Shown here: piece by piece, positions 53,550-64,000 of the stretch
Layout of the letters: each line of letters begins with the position of its first letter
Numbering within the stretch: position 1 is the stretch's first letter
Origin: Prevotella sp.
Lineage (GTDB): Bacteria; Bacteroidota; Bacteroidia; Bacteroidales; Bacteroidaceae
Assembly: GCA_024688365.1 (NCBI GenBank)
Contig: JAILEG010000046.1
Coordinates: forward strand, 1-64,000
DNA: 64,000 nucleotides
Direction of reading: 5' to 3'
Translations under genes and position numbers: made by a program
Notes under the pieces: model-generated
Seen by the model: the letters and a program-made list of their open reading frames with translations, nothing else
Databases searched by the model: none
Told to the model about the DNA's origin: nothing

Positions 53550-55895
53550 ATGAGACAAACCTTACGACTCTCCCTGAGTTTTTTCATCGTCCTCCTCTAC
53601 AGCGCGACAATCACTTTGGCACAGCCACGGAACGGATTGCGTGTCAAAGTAGCTGAGGAACTGACCAAAGAGCCAGTTCCTGGTGCAGTGATAAAATGTG
53701 GAAAGAGCCTCTATGTCACCGATGAAAACGGATCCTGCACCCTTCCCAATGTGTCCTCACCCCTGATAACCCTCTCGGTAAGAGCCATTGGCTATGAGGA
53801 AATCGCAGACCGCAGCTATCCTACGGGGAAGGTCACTGGACTTACCATCCTACTGAAGGAGTCGGTGAACATGTTGGGCAATGTGACCGTAAGCACCCTG
53901 CAAAAGCACACCAATACTCTGCAGCAAGCGGTGACAATAGACAGGAAAGTGTTGGAGAAATATTCCGCTCTCTCCCTCGGACACCTTCTTGAGCTTGTTC
54001 CAGGTATGAGCAGCATCAGTTCTGGCAGTACAATCGCCAAACCCGTCATACAAGGTATGTACGGTAGCCGTATCCTATTGATTAATGAAGGTGTACGGTT
54101 GGAAAGCCAGAGCTGGGGAGATGACCACACACCAGAAATTGACCACACAGGAGCAAGTATCATTGAGGTCATCAAAGGAGCAGAGGCTGTTCGCTATGGA
54201 TACGGGGCTATGGGCGGTGTGGTACTATTCAACCAGGCTCCGCTGCCTTATGGCAACCAAAGTCTGAAGGTGAACGGAACCATCAACATGGGCTACTCCT
54301 GTAACGGAAAGGGCTTTGACGGTGCCGGGTCAGTGGAGATGGGCTACCGCAACATCGGGCTGCGGCTGCACGGACTATATCAAAGGGCGGGAGACTACCA
54401 TACGGCAGACTATATGCTGAACAACACGGGGTATAGCCGCATCAGTCTCTCCAGTCTTATAGGATACCATAGCCGCAGACTAACTGCAACACTCTTTGCC
54501 AGCCTGTATTCCTCACGTGACGGGTTCTACTATGCCAGCAACATTTCAGACATCAACCAGCTGTTGGCCCGTTTTGAGGCTGGTCGTCCTGATGAGGAGT
54601 CTATCCACCCCTTTTCCTATCGAATCAAGCCACCTTTCCAACAGTCACAACATCTCACACTGAAGGGTGAGATGAAATATGTGTTCAGTCAAAGTCAAAG
54701 CCTTGCACTGAAATTATCCTACCAAAACAACCTACGCGAGGAGTTTGAGAACCGTAAGCAGGAAAAATACAGCTGGCTACCTGTACAGGACCTTCAGCTG
54801 AGTACCTACAGCTCAGAGGTTGTATGGGATGGGAAATGGAAGCCTTTCTGCATGCACTCCCAGGTTGGTCTCACGACTATGTACCAGCGCAACCATAACA
54901 TTCCCGGTACAAAACAACCAGCTTTCATCCCCAACTACAGTGCCTTGACCACGGGGGTCTTTGCCATGCACAAGGCAACTTTCCACAAAATGACCTGCTC
55001 TGCAGGCATACGTTATGATATCCGTGCCATGAGTGTGGATGGTTACACGGCATTGCAAAGCTTCAAATACTTCAGCGGCTTCCGCCTGTACCGAAATTTC
55101 ACCAGTATGCTTGCGACCCATTATCAGTTCAATAACAATCTTGAGGCACGTATCAACTTTGGTTGGGCATGGCGTCCGCCAGATGTCAACGAACTGTATG
55201 CCACAGGACTGCATCACGGAATCTACTGGGTAGTGGGCAATAAGAAGCTCACATCCGAGCATGGCTACAAGACGGTATTAGGCGGGAAGTACCATAACAA
55301 GTGGTTATCCATAGAGCCAAGTATCTTCTTCCAGTACGTGAACAACTACATCTATGACAACATAGGCCAGGGACTGGACCGTTTTCATAACCACCCGACG
55401 GGCAAGTACCCGAAGTTCATCTATGAACAGGACAATGCCCGCTTCCTCGGAGGAGATCTCACAGCCTGTGTCGTGCCTATAAAGGGATTCACACTCTCAG
55501 CCAAAGGCGAATGGATCAACGCACGCAACGTGAGCCAGGGGGCTTGGCTGCCATTCATGCCATCAGACCGTTATGGCATGGGACTCAACTACGCTGTGGA
55601 TCTCGGACGGCAGAACAACTGGCACGCAGCCTTATCCCTCGAAGGCTCCTATGTCACCAAGCAACGCCACTTCGACCCGGAAAAAGACCTCGTACCCGAT
55701 TCGCCTCCAGCATATGCCCTGCTGAAGGGTTCAGCAGAGCTGACAGTGGACTTGCCACACGGGCGCAGCATGAAGCTGATGCTGTTGGGCGACAACATAA
55801 CCAACAACCTCTACAAGGAATACACCGACCGCTTCCGCTTCTACGCACATGCCCGTGGAGCGCAATTCACACTGAGAACTATCATAAAATTCTAA
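53550..55895 (+). CDS. TonB-dependent receptor
   Basis: carboxypeptidase-like N domain, plug VPGMSSISSGSTIAKPVIQGMYGSRILLINEGVRLESQSWGDDHTPEID, C-terminal strand GAQFTLRTIIKF. Confidence 0.95.
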   Translation: MRQTLRLSLSFFIVLLYSATITLAQPRNGLRVKVAEELTKEPVPGAVIKCGKSLYVTDENGSCTLPNVSSPLITLSVRAIGYEEIADRSYPTGKVTGLTILLKESVNMLGNVTVSTLQKHTNTLQQAVTIDRKVLEKYSALSLGHLLELVPGMSSISSGSTIAKPVIQGMYGSRILLINEGVRLESQSWGDDHTPEIDHTGASIIEVIKGAEAVRYGYGAMGGVVLFNQAPLPYGNQSLKVNGTINMGYSCNGKGFDGAGSVEMGYRNIGLRLHGLYQRAGDYHTADYMLNNTGYSRISLSSLIGYHSRRLTATLFASLYSSRDGFYYASNISDINQLLARFEAGRPDEESIHPFSYRIKPPFQQSQHLTLKGEMKYVFSQSQSLALKLSYQNNLREEFENRKQEKYSWLPVQDLQLSTYSSEVVWDGKWKPFCMHSQVGLTTMYQRNHNIPGTKQPAFIPNYSALTTGVFAMHKATFHKMTCSAGIRYDIRAMSVDGYTALQSFKYFSGFRLYRNFTSMLATHYQFNNNLEARINFGWAWRPPDVNELYATGLHHGIYWVVGNKKLTSEHGYKTVLGGKYHNKWLSIEPSIFFQYVNNYIYDNIGQGLDRFHNHPTGKYPKFIYEQDNARFLGGDLTACVVPIKGFTLSAKGEWINARNVSQGAWLPFMPSDRYGMGLNYAVDLGRQNNWHAALSLEGSYVTKQRHFDPEKDLVPDSPPAYALLKGSAELTVDLPHGRSMKLMLLGDNITNNLYKEYTDRFRFYAHARGAQFTLRTIIKF

Positions 55896-55905
55896 CGACA
55901 AAAGA

Positions 55906-57168
55906 ATGAGACATACAAGAAACTTTCTACCACTGATAGGGCTGCTCCTGACCTGGAGCTGCTCTGACGACAAGCTGGGCGACCTGATGAAATCACTGGT
56001 CAAGGCTCCGCCTGCATCTATTGAGCATATAGTAAAGGGACATGAGCAGATTCATTCCGTGCAGGCCATCCTGCGGTTGTCTCAACTAAACGACAACGGA
56101 ACCTACACTGCATACGACATTAGCCAGAGTGTCACACCCATACCAGTCTATCAGGAGATAAATTTCAGCAAGGACATCCAAGGCAATATATCCATCACTT
56201 CTCCACGAAAGGCTTTTGATGTCGTGAAAAGCAGGGAATTCCTTTACGCGCTGGAATTAAAATACTACGATGTGAACGGCCAGCTCATCAATCATCAGTT
56301 CTCCAACTATGATCCCGAGGATGAGGAAGAATCAACACTCACTGTACACCAGCACTTCTTCACCATTCAGAACTATACGCTTGACGGCAACAAGCCACTC
56401 ACTTATCCCATGACGCTTGACAGCCTATACTATGACCGCTACCTCTATGATACTGACGACACGGGGCAGCGTGTTCAAGCGACCCGTTACTCTCCAAGCG
56501 GAATCTATGCTCCGATTGACAACCACAGAGCTAACCAACTGCACTATGACCTGCCGTTGGCTGTGATGGCCTCAGAGGCCGCAATGAAGAAAGAGGCAGA
56601 GAACATAGTAGAGAAAGACGGACAGAACTACCGCCTTTTCCGCACCATTGACATAGCCCAGCTGAACGGACTGACAAATGAGATATTCTCCTATGAATAT
56701 AGAGACACCGACCCAGTGGAAGAGACTTTGGGAAAGGAGCTGTCAGGTTATGACGATTTGGGGCGCATACGTACGGGGACAACCGTCATCCGACTGCATC
56801 AGAAGCGCAGCCTCAATGCCGGAGAGCCCATCGATGCCCTGGGGTTCAAGGGAATGCTGTGCTTCCACCAGGCTGACATCTGCTTCCAAATGCGCGTATG
56901 CATCTGTCATATAATCACGTCACATGGCAAATATATTGAAGGAATGAGGCCACGCACGCATGCCTTCAATGACATATCGCCAGCATGGAACAGTTTTGAC
57001 ATAGACTACCCCATCCCCTTCCGTGTCATTGCTGATGCCGATGCCAATCACACACAATGCCTGAGAGCCATTCAGCGTTTCTATCCCAACGCTCAAGAAG
57101 ACGACCTGCGGGAAATGCTTTGGGGCGGAACAACATATTTCAGGCGCATGCCACACGTAATAATGTAA
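55906..57168 (+). CDS. hypothetical lipoprotein
   Basis: lipobox GLLLTWSCSDD; in operon with the TonB receptor. Confidence 0.85.
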   Translation: MRHTRNFLPLIGLLLTWSCSDDKLGDLMKSLVKAPPASIEHIVKGHEQIHSVQAILRLSQLNDNGTYTAYDISQSVTPIPVYQEINFSKDIQGNISITSPRKAFDVVKSREFLYALELKYYDVNGQLINHQFSNYDPEDEEESTLTVHQHFFTIQNYTLDGNKPLTYPMTLDSLYYDRYLYDTDDTGQRVQATRYSPSGIYAPIDNHRANQLHYDLPLAVMASEAAMKKEAENIVEKDGQNYRLFRTIDIAQLNGLTNEIFSYEYRDTDPVEETLGKELSGYDDLGRIRTGTTVIRLHQKRSLNAGEPIDALGFKGMLCFHQADICFQMRVCICHIITSHGKYIEGMRPRTHAFNDISPAWNSFDIDYPIPFRVIADADANHTQCLRAIQRFYPNAQEDDLREMLWGGTTYFRRMPHVIM

Positions 57169-57179
57169 GATAAACAAAA

Positions 57180-58478
57180 ATGATGAAAAAAACATTAGCA
57201 CCCCTGCCTGTATTGATAATCCTACTGACTGTCTTATGCTCCTGCAATGACTTCGTATTCTTCGACGTGACGGTTGATGACAACGAGAACCCTCTCAAGC
57301 AGCTTAAAACACCTACGACAAGTGCCGACCTCTACAAGGCTCCTGTAGTCACCAATGCCAACCTGCCCAACCCTGATGCTACAGGAGCCTTTGCCAACTG
57401 GGCTACCTGTCTGGTAATGATTAAAGAAGGACACCCACATGGAAACGGTAAGATGCACGGCAACTATGTCTACAAGGATGCACCGTGGAAACAGGAGGAA
57501 TTCGTCATCATCCACAACACCCCTGATGGTATCAAGGTTGAGACTGACAGGGAAAGTACTGCCACCGCCATTGAGAAAGAAGAGGGAAGAGAAGGGCCCG
57601 CATACCTCCGTATAATAGGTGGTAAAAGTAAGCTGTGGGGGCTGTGCCTCTATTTCTTCGACAGGGATGGGCGACTCATCAACGATGCTATTCTTAACCA
57701 ATCAGACCAGTATCAGATATTCTTCACCGTCAGCGATGTCGATGATAAAGGACAGCCCTACAGCGTGATGGATGTCCGCTATCATGGCAGTGACGGCGAT
57801 GGCAATCCCCTTCCGCCAGTACCCGCGGCCTCATTCGATGGCAAGGACAGCTTTGAGGAACGCCGTGAGATGACCCCAAAACTGCTCGATTACGTCTATC
57901 GTGACACATGGACGCATGACGACATGGGCGATGGTGTGCGTGACCTCTTCAATATCCGCCTGCTTCCGCCCTATTCCCGTACAGATTTCCATACAGCCAA
58001 AGACTCCGACAAAGACTGCGTTGGGCTGAAAGGGCATCTGAGGTTTGATAACACCGAGTCGCCCCTCCCCTGGCCAATGAAACTGACAAATGGACTGACC
58101 TATCGCCGTAACACTTATCTGCTACCTCAGTTCTACCTGGCTGTAAGGGTGATGAAGTGTGCAAAAGGGAAAAAAAGCGTGATTTTGCTTCCTGAGGATC
58201 AGCAGACCAAGCTGCGCAAGTACATGTGTGCCGATTTCTTCGCCCCGAAGGAGACATCAGGATGGAAGGAAGTGATACGCTTCAACCTGCCCATGAAAGT
58301 ATATGCCAGTTCCTTTGACAGTGACCCAACCAACCCTGATGCCTATGAACCTTACTATTACAGCATTGCCCGTGAGATTGGTATGGGGAAAGACGTGAGA
58401 GCCGCCTTCGAGCTGGTAAAGAACATCAAGGTACATGGCAATGGCGGCGGACTGGGGTACGGCTCATGGTTCTTATAG
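57180..58478 (+). CDS. hypothetical lipoprotein, same general type as the upstream gene
   Basis: lipobox ILLTVLCSCNDF; similar layout to 55906..57168. Confidence 0.85.
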   Translation: MMKKTLAPLPVLIILLTVLCSCNDFVFFDVTVDDNENPLKQLKTPTTSADLYKAPVVTNANLPNPDATGAFANWATCLVMIKEGHPHGNGKMHGNYVYKDAPWKQEEFVIIHNTPDGIKVETDRESTATAIEKEEGREGPAYLRIIGGKSKLWGLCLYFFDRDGRLINDAILNQSDQYQIFFTVSDVDDKGQPYSVMDVRYHGSDGDGNPLPPVPAASFDGKDSFEERREMTPKLLDYVYRDTWTHDDMGDGVRDLFNIRLLPPYSRTDFHTAKDSDKDCVGLKGHLRFDNTESPLPWPMKLTNGLTYRRNTYLLPQFYLAVRVMKCAKGKKSVILLPEDQQTKLRKYMCADFFAPKETSGWKEVIRFNLPMKVYASSFDSDPTNPDAYEPYYYSIAREIGMGKDVRAAFELVKNIKVHGNGGGLGYGSWFL

Positions 58479-58518
58479 AAAGCTATTCTACAAACAATTA
58501 TAAATAAACAAGAAGAAA

Positions 58519-59562
58519 ATGAACAGACGATTGAAAAACGCCATCTACATGGCTACAGCACTCATGGCACTGGCAAGTTGCCAAGGAACGGAAATTGCGG
58601 AGGACTCAACACCTGGAGGCAAGCTGCCCGTCCCTGACAAGAGGACAGAAATCAAGCACCTGCTGCTGCAGGAGATATGTTATGCTGGGACGGAGATAAC
58701 CTACGGTGAGGGCAAGAAGATCCGTTCGCTGCCCTATACCTATGACAGCTACATCAGGATAGTCAATCCGTCCAAGGAAAGAATATATCTGGATGGACTG
58801 GCATTGGCAACCTCAGCCTTCTCAAGCGGGGTGAACTGGCAGTTCTCTGGTGACACACGCAAGGTTATCAAGGAGAATTTCTGTACCAACAACATGGTGC
58901 AGTTTCCAGGCACAGGAAAGGATTACCCCATAGAGCCCGGACAGTCTGTCCTTATCACTGCCGCCGCACTCAACCACCAGCTTGAACGTGAGGATGCCAT
59001 CGTTGGCAATAACCCAAACTCATACGACCTGTCACACCCCGATTTTGAATGGATGACCAAGGAGCAGATGATGGACGAGTGGGATGAACTGGAGGATGAC
59101 AACACCATCCCGAACATGCTCCCGATAGTGAAGGACGATGAATTCTCCAACCCATCCTGCTCCAGCTTCATGAACTCAACCATCAACTCCTCAGCACTTG
59201 CGATCATCAGGCTCGGCACACCAGTCGATTCACTCTCGAAGGATGAGTTCCGGCACACTTATGTCGCCATGGAGGGCAGCAGCCACAGCCATCAGATGGA
59301 CGAGGGCACCTGCGTGAAAATTCCCAATGCTTGGGTGATTGATGCCGTGTCTATCTGCCCTGAAGAGGAATTCAAGGCATATAACATCTCAGAGAAACTT
59401 GACAAAGGCTACCGGGGTGTACGGAAGAGACGGAATGAGGACATACACCTCTATGCCGGGAAAGCCCTCTTCCGCAAGAATGACGGGCGTAACTTCATTG
59501 ATACAGACAATTCTGCTGTTGACTTTGAAGTGAAGGCGGCATCAATGGGCGGAAATCAATGA
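58519..59562 (+). CDS. lipoprotein, probably DUF4876-like
   Basis: lipobox MALASCQGTE; LLLQEICYAGTEI, YIRIVNPSKERIYLDGLALA. Confidence 0.75.
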   Translation: MNRRLKNAIYMATALMALASCQGTEIAEDSTPGGKLPVPDKRTEIKHLLLQEICYAGTEITYGEGKKIRSLPYTYDSYIRIVNPSKERIYLDGLALATSAFSSGVNWQFSGDTRKVIKENFCTNNMVQFPGTGKDYPIEPGQSVLITAAALNHQLEREDAIVGNNPNSYDLSHPDFEWMTKEQMMDEWDELEDDNTIPNMLPIVKDDEFSNPSCSSFMNSTINSSALAIIRLGTPVDSLSKDEFRHTYVAMEGSSHSHQMDEGTCVKIPNAWVIDAVSICPEEEFKAYNISEKLDKGYRGVRKRRNEDIHLYAGKALFRKNDGRNFIDTDNSAVDFEVKAASMGGNQ

Positions 59563-59706
59563 AACACGACCTGGCACCATGCCTGAGGCATTGGGGTAAT
59601 TCCATGCGTTGTCAGACTATGCTCGGCGGCCTGACAAAAGTGGCAACCTGACTTGCACGGCAAGCAACACCCGCCTCCGGACAAAAGCCCAGACCGAACA
59701 CAACAA

Positions 59707-59767
59707 GGGGCATATCGTTTTGTATACCTGGCCTGACCAGACTGTGACGCACAAGACGGTATGCCCC
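59707..59767. terminator. long imperfect hairpin between convergent genes
   Basis: GGGGCATATCGTTTTGT...ACAAGACGGTATGCCCC, 17-bp stem with two wobble positions. Confidence 0.65.
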
Positions 59768-59825
59768 TATTTATGTCGCTTAATCCTATTTGTCACTTAT
59801 ATGGGAAACAGCTGGGCAGCCATTT

Positions 59826-60164
59826 CTACACCAGGCCGTCCAGCTGCTTCTTGAGATCCTTCAGCTGGTCACGCACTGACATGAGCGTCTCCATGACCTT
59901 CTGGCTCTTGTCGGCACCGCTGCGGTTCTCCTGCAGCATCTTGCGGGCAGCCGCAATCTTGAAGCCACGCACCTTCACAAGGTTGTAGATGACCTTGATT
60001 TGCTCAATATCCTTCTCCGTGTACTGGCGCACACGGTTGCCCGTCGTCTTCGGACGGAGGTGCGGAAACTCTGTCTCCCAGTATCTGAGCAGACTCTCCG
60101 TCACGTTAATCTGCTGTGCCACTTCCTTGATAGAATAATACAGTTTATGCGGATTCTCTGCCAT
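59826..60164 (-). CDS. MerR-family transcriptional regulator
   Basis: YYSIKEVAQQINVTESLLRYWETEFPHLRPKTTGNRVRQYTEKDIEQIKVI. Confidence 0.94.
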   Translation of the reverse strand: MAENPHKLYYSIKEVAQQINVTESLLRYWETEFPHLRPKTTGNRVRQYTEKDIEQIKVIYNLVKVRGFKIAAARKMLQENRSGADKSQKVMETLMSVRDQLKDLKKQLDGLV

Positions 60165-60339
60165 GTTTAGTTACTTTTATATCAATCATTTACACTGTCA
60201 TGCCGCCCAAACAGCCCAAGGGGGCTTCCGCAAACACAAGTTTTTGCGTATTCAGCAGCTTAATTGTTTGCAAAAATACTCAAAAGTCAGTATCTTTGCA
60301 ACACTTTTAAGCGAAATTTAGAATTAAAATCAAAATAAG

Positions 60340-63006
60340 ATGATGACAGCAAACGAAATCCGCGACTCATACTTGAAATTCTTTGAGTCGAAGGGACACG
60401 TCATCGTACCGTCCGCCCCCATGGTTATCAAGGACGACCCTACGCTGATGTTTACCAATGCTGGTATGAACCAGTGGAAAGATATTATCCTCGGAACAAA
60501 GGAACCGAACCCCAGACGTCGTACCGACTCGCAGAAGTGCCTGCGCGTGAGCGGCAAGCACAATGACCTGGAGGAGGTGGGACGCGATGCCGCACTGAGC
60601 CACCACACCATGTTTGAGATGCTCGGCAACTGGAGTTTCGGCGACTATTTCAAGAAGGAGGCAATCGATTATGCCTATGAGTACCTGGTCGATGTGCTGC
60701 ACCTTGACCCGAAGGACCTCTATGTCACCGTATTTGAGGGTGATCCCTCAGAGAACATCAGCCGGGACGATGAGGCTGCCAGCTACTGGGAGAAGCACTT
60801 CCCAAAGAACCATATCGTGAACGGAAACAAGCATGACAACTTCTGGGAGATGGGCGACACAGGTCCTTGCGGTCCCTGCTCGGAGATTCATATCGACTTC
60901 CGGACTGAGGAAGAAAAGGCCAAGGTGCCTGGCGAGGAGCTGGTCAACAAGGACCACCCGCAGGTCATTGAGATCTGGAATGTGGTCTTCATGCAGTTCA
61001 ACCGCAAGGCTGACGGCAGCCTGGAGCCACTGAAGATGCACGTCATTGACACGGGCATGGGCTTCGAGCGGCTGGTTCGACTCATGCAGGGAAAGAACTC
61101 CAACTACGACACCGACATCTTCGCGCCGGTCATTGCTGAGATTGAACGGCTGTCAGGCAAGACCTACCACCACACCTTCCCTGAGGGCCCGAACGGCGAA
61201 GGCACCAATGAGGAGCAGAAGGTCGACATCGCCATGCGTGTCGTGGCCGACCACCTGCGCGCCGTGGCCTTCTCCATTGCCGATGGCCAGTTGCCAAGCA
61301 ATGCCAAGGCGGGCTACGTCATCCGCCGCATCCTGCGCCGTGCCGTACGCTATGCGTACACATTCCTCGACCAAAAGGAGGCATTCATGTTCAAGCTCCT
61401 CAATGTGCTGGTACACGAGATGGGGCAGGCTTACCCCGAGCTTGCCGCACAGCGTGAGCTGATTGCACGTGTGATGAAAGAGGAAGAGGACTCTTTCCTC
61501 CGCACACTGGAGAAGGGAATCTCCCTGCTCAACGGTGCGATGGACGAGCTGAAAGCGCACGGAAAGACCGAGCTTGACGGCAAGGAGGCTTTCCGCCTGT
61601 TTGACACTTACGGCTTCCCACTCGACCTGACCGAGCTTATCTGCGGGGAGAATGGCTACACCGTTGACGAGAAACAGTTCAACGAGGAGATGGCACAGCA
61701 GAAAGCACGTGCCCGCAATGCCGCCGTCGTTGAGAATGGCGACTGGGTTGTGCTGAAGGAAGGCGAGCAGGAGTTTGTCGGCTATGACTATACTGAATAC
61801 GAGTGCCATATCCTCCGATACCGCAAGGTGACACAGAAGAAGAGCAGCTTCTTTGAGCTGGTACTCGACCACACACCATTCTATGGCGAGATGGGCGGAC
61901 AGGTCGGTGACCAGGGAGTGCTGGTCAGCGAGGACGAGACCATCAGCGTCATCGACACCAAGCGTGAGAACAACCAAAGCATACACATCGTCAAGGAACT
62001 GCCGAGGAACGTTGAGGCTGACTTCATGGCTTGCGTTGACACTGACAAACGTGATGCCTCAGCCGCCAACCACACCGCAACCCACCTGCTGGACTATGCG
62101 CTGAAGCAGGTTCTGGGCGACCATGCCGAGCAGAAGGGATCATACGTCAGCCCTGACACGCTGCGCTTCGACGTGTCCCACTTCCAGAAGATTACTGATG
62201 AGGAACTGCGGCAGGTGGAGCTGATGGTGAACGAGATGATCCGCAAGGACTATCCTATTGACGAGCATCGCGACATGCCTATGGAAGAAGCCAAGAAGAT
62301 GGGGGCCGTGGCCCTCTTCGGGGAGAAGTATGGCGACAAGGTCCGTGTGGTCAGCTTCGGACCAAGCTGCGAGTTCTGCGGCGGTATCCATGCCACATCA
62401 ACGGGCCGCATTGGCTTCTTCAAGATTGTAGGCGAGAGCAGCGTCGCTGCCGGTGTGCGCCGCATCGAGGCCATGACTGGGGAAACCTGCGAGAAAGCCA
62501 TCTATGCCCTCGAAGACACCCTGCGTGACCTCAAGGCCATGTTCAACAATGCCAAGGATCTGAAGGCAGTCCTCACAAAGTATGTTGAGGAGCATGATGC
62601 CATGAAGAAAGAAGTTGAGAGCTTCCGCCAGCAGGCTGTCGACCGCACCGCCAAGGGCCTGACCGAGCGTGTGCAGACGGTCAATGGTGTGAACGTGGTC
62701 AAGGCGGTTCTTCCTGTTGACCCGGCATCAGCCAAGGACATCGTGTTCAAGGTGCGTGAGGCCATACCGGAGAAACTCGTCTGCGTACTTGGTTCTGTCC
62801 ATGAGAACCGTCCCCAGCTCTCCATCATGCTCAGTGACGACATGGTGAAGGAGCATGAGCTGAATGCCGGCAAGATTATCCGTGAGGCAGCCAAGATCAT
62901 CAAGGGTGGCGGTGGCGGCCAGCCACACTACGCCCAGGCTGGCGGCAAGGATGCCGATGGGCTCAATGCCGCTGTAGAGAAGGTCATTGAGCTTGTAAAC
63001 CTGTAA
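60340..63006 (+). CDS. alaS: alanyl-tRNA synthetase
   Basis: [68 protein letters not shown]. Confidence 0.98.
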   Translation: MMTANEIRDSYLKFFESKGHVIVPSAPMVIKDDPTLMFTNAGMNQWKDIILGTKEPNPRRRTDSQKCLRVSGKHNDLEEVGRDAALSHHTMFEMLGNWSFGDYFKKEAIDYAYEYLVDVLHLDPKDLYVTVFEGDPSENISRDDEAASYWEKHFPKNHIVNGNKHDNFWEMGDTGPCGPCSEIHIDFRTEEEKAKVPGEELVNKDHPQVIEIWNVVFMQFNRKADGSLEPLKMHVIDTGMGFERLVRLMQGKNSNYDTDIFAPVIAEIERLSGKTYHHTFPEGPNGEGTNEEQKVDIAMRVVADHLRAVAFSIADGQLPSNAKAGYVIRRILRRAVRYAYTFLDQKEAFMFKLLNVLVHEMGQAYPELAAQRELIARVMKEEEDSFLRTLEKGISLLNGAMDELKAHGKTELDGKEAFRLFDTYGFPLDLTELICGENGYTVDEKQFNEEMAQQKARARNAAVVENGDWVVLKEGEQEFVGYDYTEYECHILRYRKVTQKKSSFFELVLDHTPFYGEMGGQVGDQGVLVSEDETISVIDTKRENNQSIHIVKELPRNVEADFMACVDTDKRDASAANHTATHLLDYALKQVLGDHAEQKGSYVSPDTLRFDVSHFQKITDEELRQVELMVNEMIRKDYPIDEHRDMPMEEAKKMGAVALFGEKYGDKVRVVSFGPSCEFCGGIHATSTGRIGFFKIVGESSVAAGVRRIEAMTGETCEKAIYALEDTLRDLKAMFNNAKDLKAVLTKYVEEHDAMKKEVESFRQQAVDRTAKGLTERVQTVNGVNVVKAVLPVDPASAKDIVFKVREAIPEKLVCVLGSVHENRPQLSIMLSDDMVKEHELNAGKIIREAAKIIKGGGGGQPHYAQAGGKDADGLNAAVEKVIELVNL

Positions 63007-63027
63007 AGAATTGACAAATCACATATA

Positions 63028-63064
63028 AGCCGCCTGGTGCCTATGGGCACTGGGCGGCTTTGTT
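63028..63064 (+). terminator. alaS terminator
   Basis: AGCCGCCTGGTGCCTATGGGCACTGGGCGGCTTTGTTT. Confidence 0.85.
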
Positions 63065-63170
63065 TATGGCTGGCCCATAAGCCGGACAGACAGCCTATCG
63101 AACTGGGACATGGCTGCAGACACACCTCAAACAACAGCTTCTCGCATCGCCCCCCAGCCCAACCTTGAAA

Positions 63171-63258
63171 TTCTCTACACGTAAGGAAATTCGTCCTTAC
63201 ACGTAGAGAAATATTTTCCTACGTGTAAATAAATTCTTCCATACGCGTAAGGACATTC
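63171..63258. repeat. 22-bp-period palindromic array, locus D (4 units)
   Basis: TTCTCTACACGTAAGGAAATTC / GTCCTTACACGTAGAGAAATAT / TTTCCTACGTGTAAATAAATTC / TTCCATACGCGTAAGGACATTC. Confidence 0.9.
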
Positions 63259-63444
63259 ATAAAAACATTGGTTTTCCATGTCAGGGCACCCCCATCCACA
63301 GGCCTGCAGCCCCTCACCCACACACAGGGGACGATGCCCATCAGCTGACAGCCACGACTACGAATCGGCAACTGTCATCCCCCTACTGCCAAAAAACAAT
63401 CCTTTTATTTTGCACTTCGCCCGATTTAGTGTATCTTTGTGGCT

Positions 63445-64000
63445 ATGAACGCACAAGAAGCACAGAACATAAAATGGAGCGAAAACATCATCATCGCAGA
63501 TGGTGACTACATAGACCGTGTGACCTTCGACCTCATCGTCAACTTTGAGCGGATGCTGAACCGCCGCATCCCTGCTGCTGACCTCAGCCAATGGATTGTG
63601 GACATCGCCCTTGACGGACGGCTGAAGCCTGGAGAACACGAGACACAGGTCATACTCCTGCACGACAGAAAGAACCACAAGCTGGAGAACTTCGCCCCCG
63701 CCGGATACGACAGTGAGCTGAACGGACAGGCTTTCCAGGATCCACAGCTCGGCGAGTTCATCATCAATGCCATACCCACCGGAGAGGAGGCAAGCAACAA
63801 GGAAGAGGTATTGCTCGACCTCCTGAAGACGCTTCTCAGCCACGAGGAGGTAAGGAGGATCATGATTGTGCCGGACGGTGAGGACAACGACACACTCCAC
63901 CCCATCAGGAACACCCTGAGAGATGCGGATGACGAGCAAAAGCACATCACGCTCTTTGCCATGCAGCCCCTTGAGGGCGGCAACTTCAAGCAGGCGATTC
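63445..64000 (+). CDS. hypothetical protein (DUF6621-like), truncated by the window end
   Basis: ATG at 63445 (MNAQEAQNIKWSENIIIADGDYIDRVTFDLIVNFER...); open to the window end; -7 box TATCTTTG just upstream. Confidence 0.65.
   Translation, partial: MNAQEAQNIKWSENIIIADGDYIDRVTFDLIVNFERMLNRRIPAADLSQWIVDIALDGRLKPGEHETQVILLHDRKNHKLENFAPAGYDSELNGQAFQDPQLGEFIINAIPTGEEASNKEEVLLDLLKTLLSHEEVRRIMIVPDGEDNDTLHPIRNTLRDADDEQKHITLFAMQPLEGGNFKQAI

Noticed and set aside
61153-61986. 277-aa minus-strand ORF opposite alaS
   Set aside because: Antisense shadow of alaS.

Overview
The window is a 64 kb stretch of a Bacteroidales genome, most like Prevotella/Segatella. Evidence: TAnnTTTG-type -7 promoter boxes, SusC/SusD genes, and a six-gene menaquinone cluster. 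Most of it is ordinary chromosome: pgi, gpsA, lysS, the men cluster, rsgA, frr, rsmA, pepD, a queD-like gene, corA, a DUF349 gene, tRNA-Gln, rsfS, ftsH, cdsA, a GH5 gene, a GH2 beta-galactosidase, a SusC/D pair, a C1 peptidase, an HU-like gene, a GntR-ABC operon, a TonB-receptor/lipoprotein operon, merR and alaS. The most unusual signal is between genes. Five separate loci (about 5.8, 20.9, 34.6, 46.7 and 63.2 kb) carry short arrays with an exact 22-bp period. Each array has 3-6 units, and most units are built around a dyad-symmetric core. Two loci share one core (TACTTCACGTGAAGTA-like), two share another (CCTTACACGTAAGG-like), and one has its own (GGTATATACC-like). I know of no standard annotation for them; CRISPR is excluded because there are no unique spacers. 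A second distinctive element is a probable ~170-nt structured RNA on the minus strand at about 35.64-35.82 kb. It has its own promoter, a long rod-like fold and a terminator, and could be 6S-like. Other items: 10-bp-period leaders upstream of several ORFs (clearest at menD and menB), a 186-bp MITE-like element with 20-bp perfect terminal inverted repeats, an ORF split by an in-frame TAG, and a GntR/YtrA-like operator palindrome. All names come from reading the translations; no database search was run.
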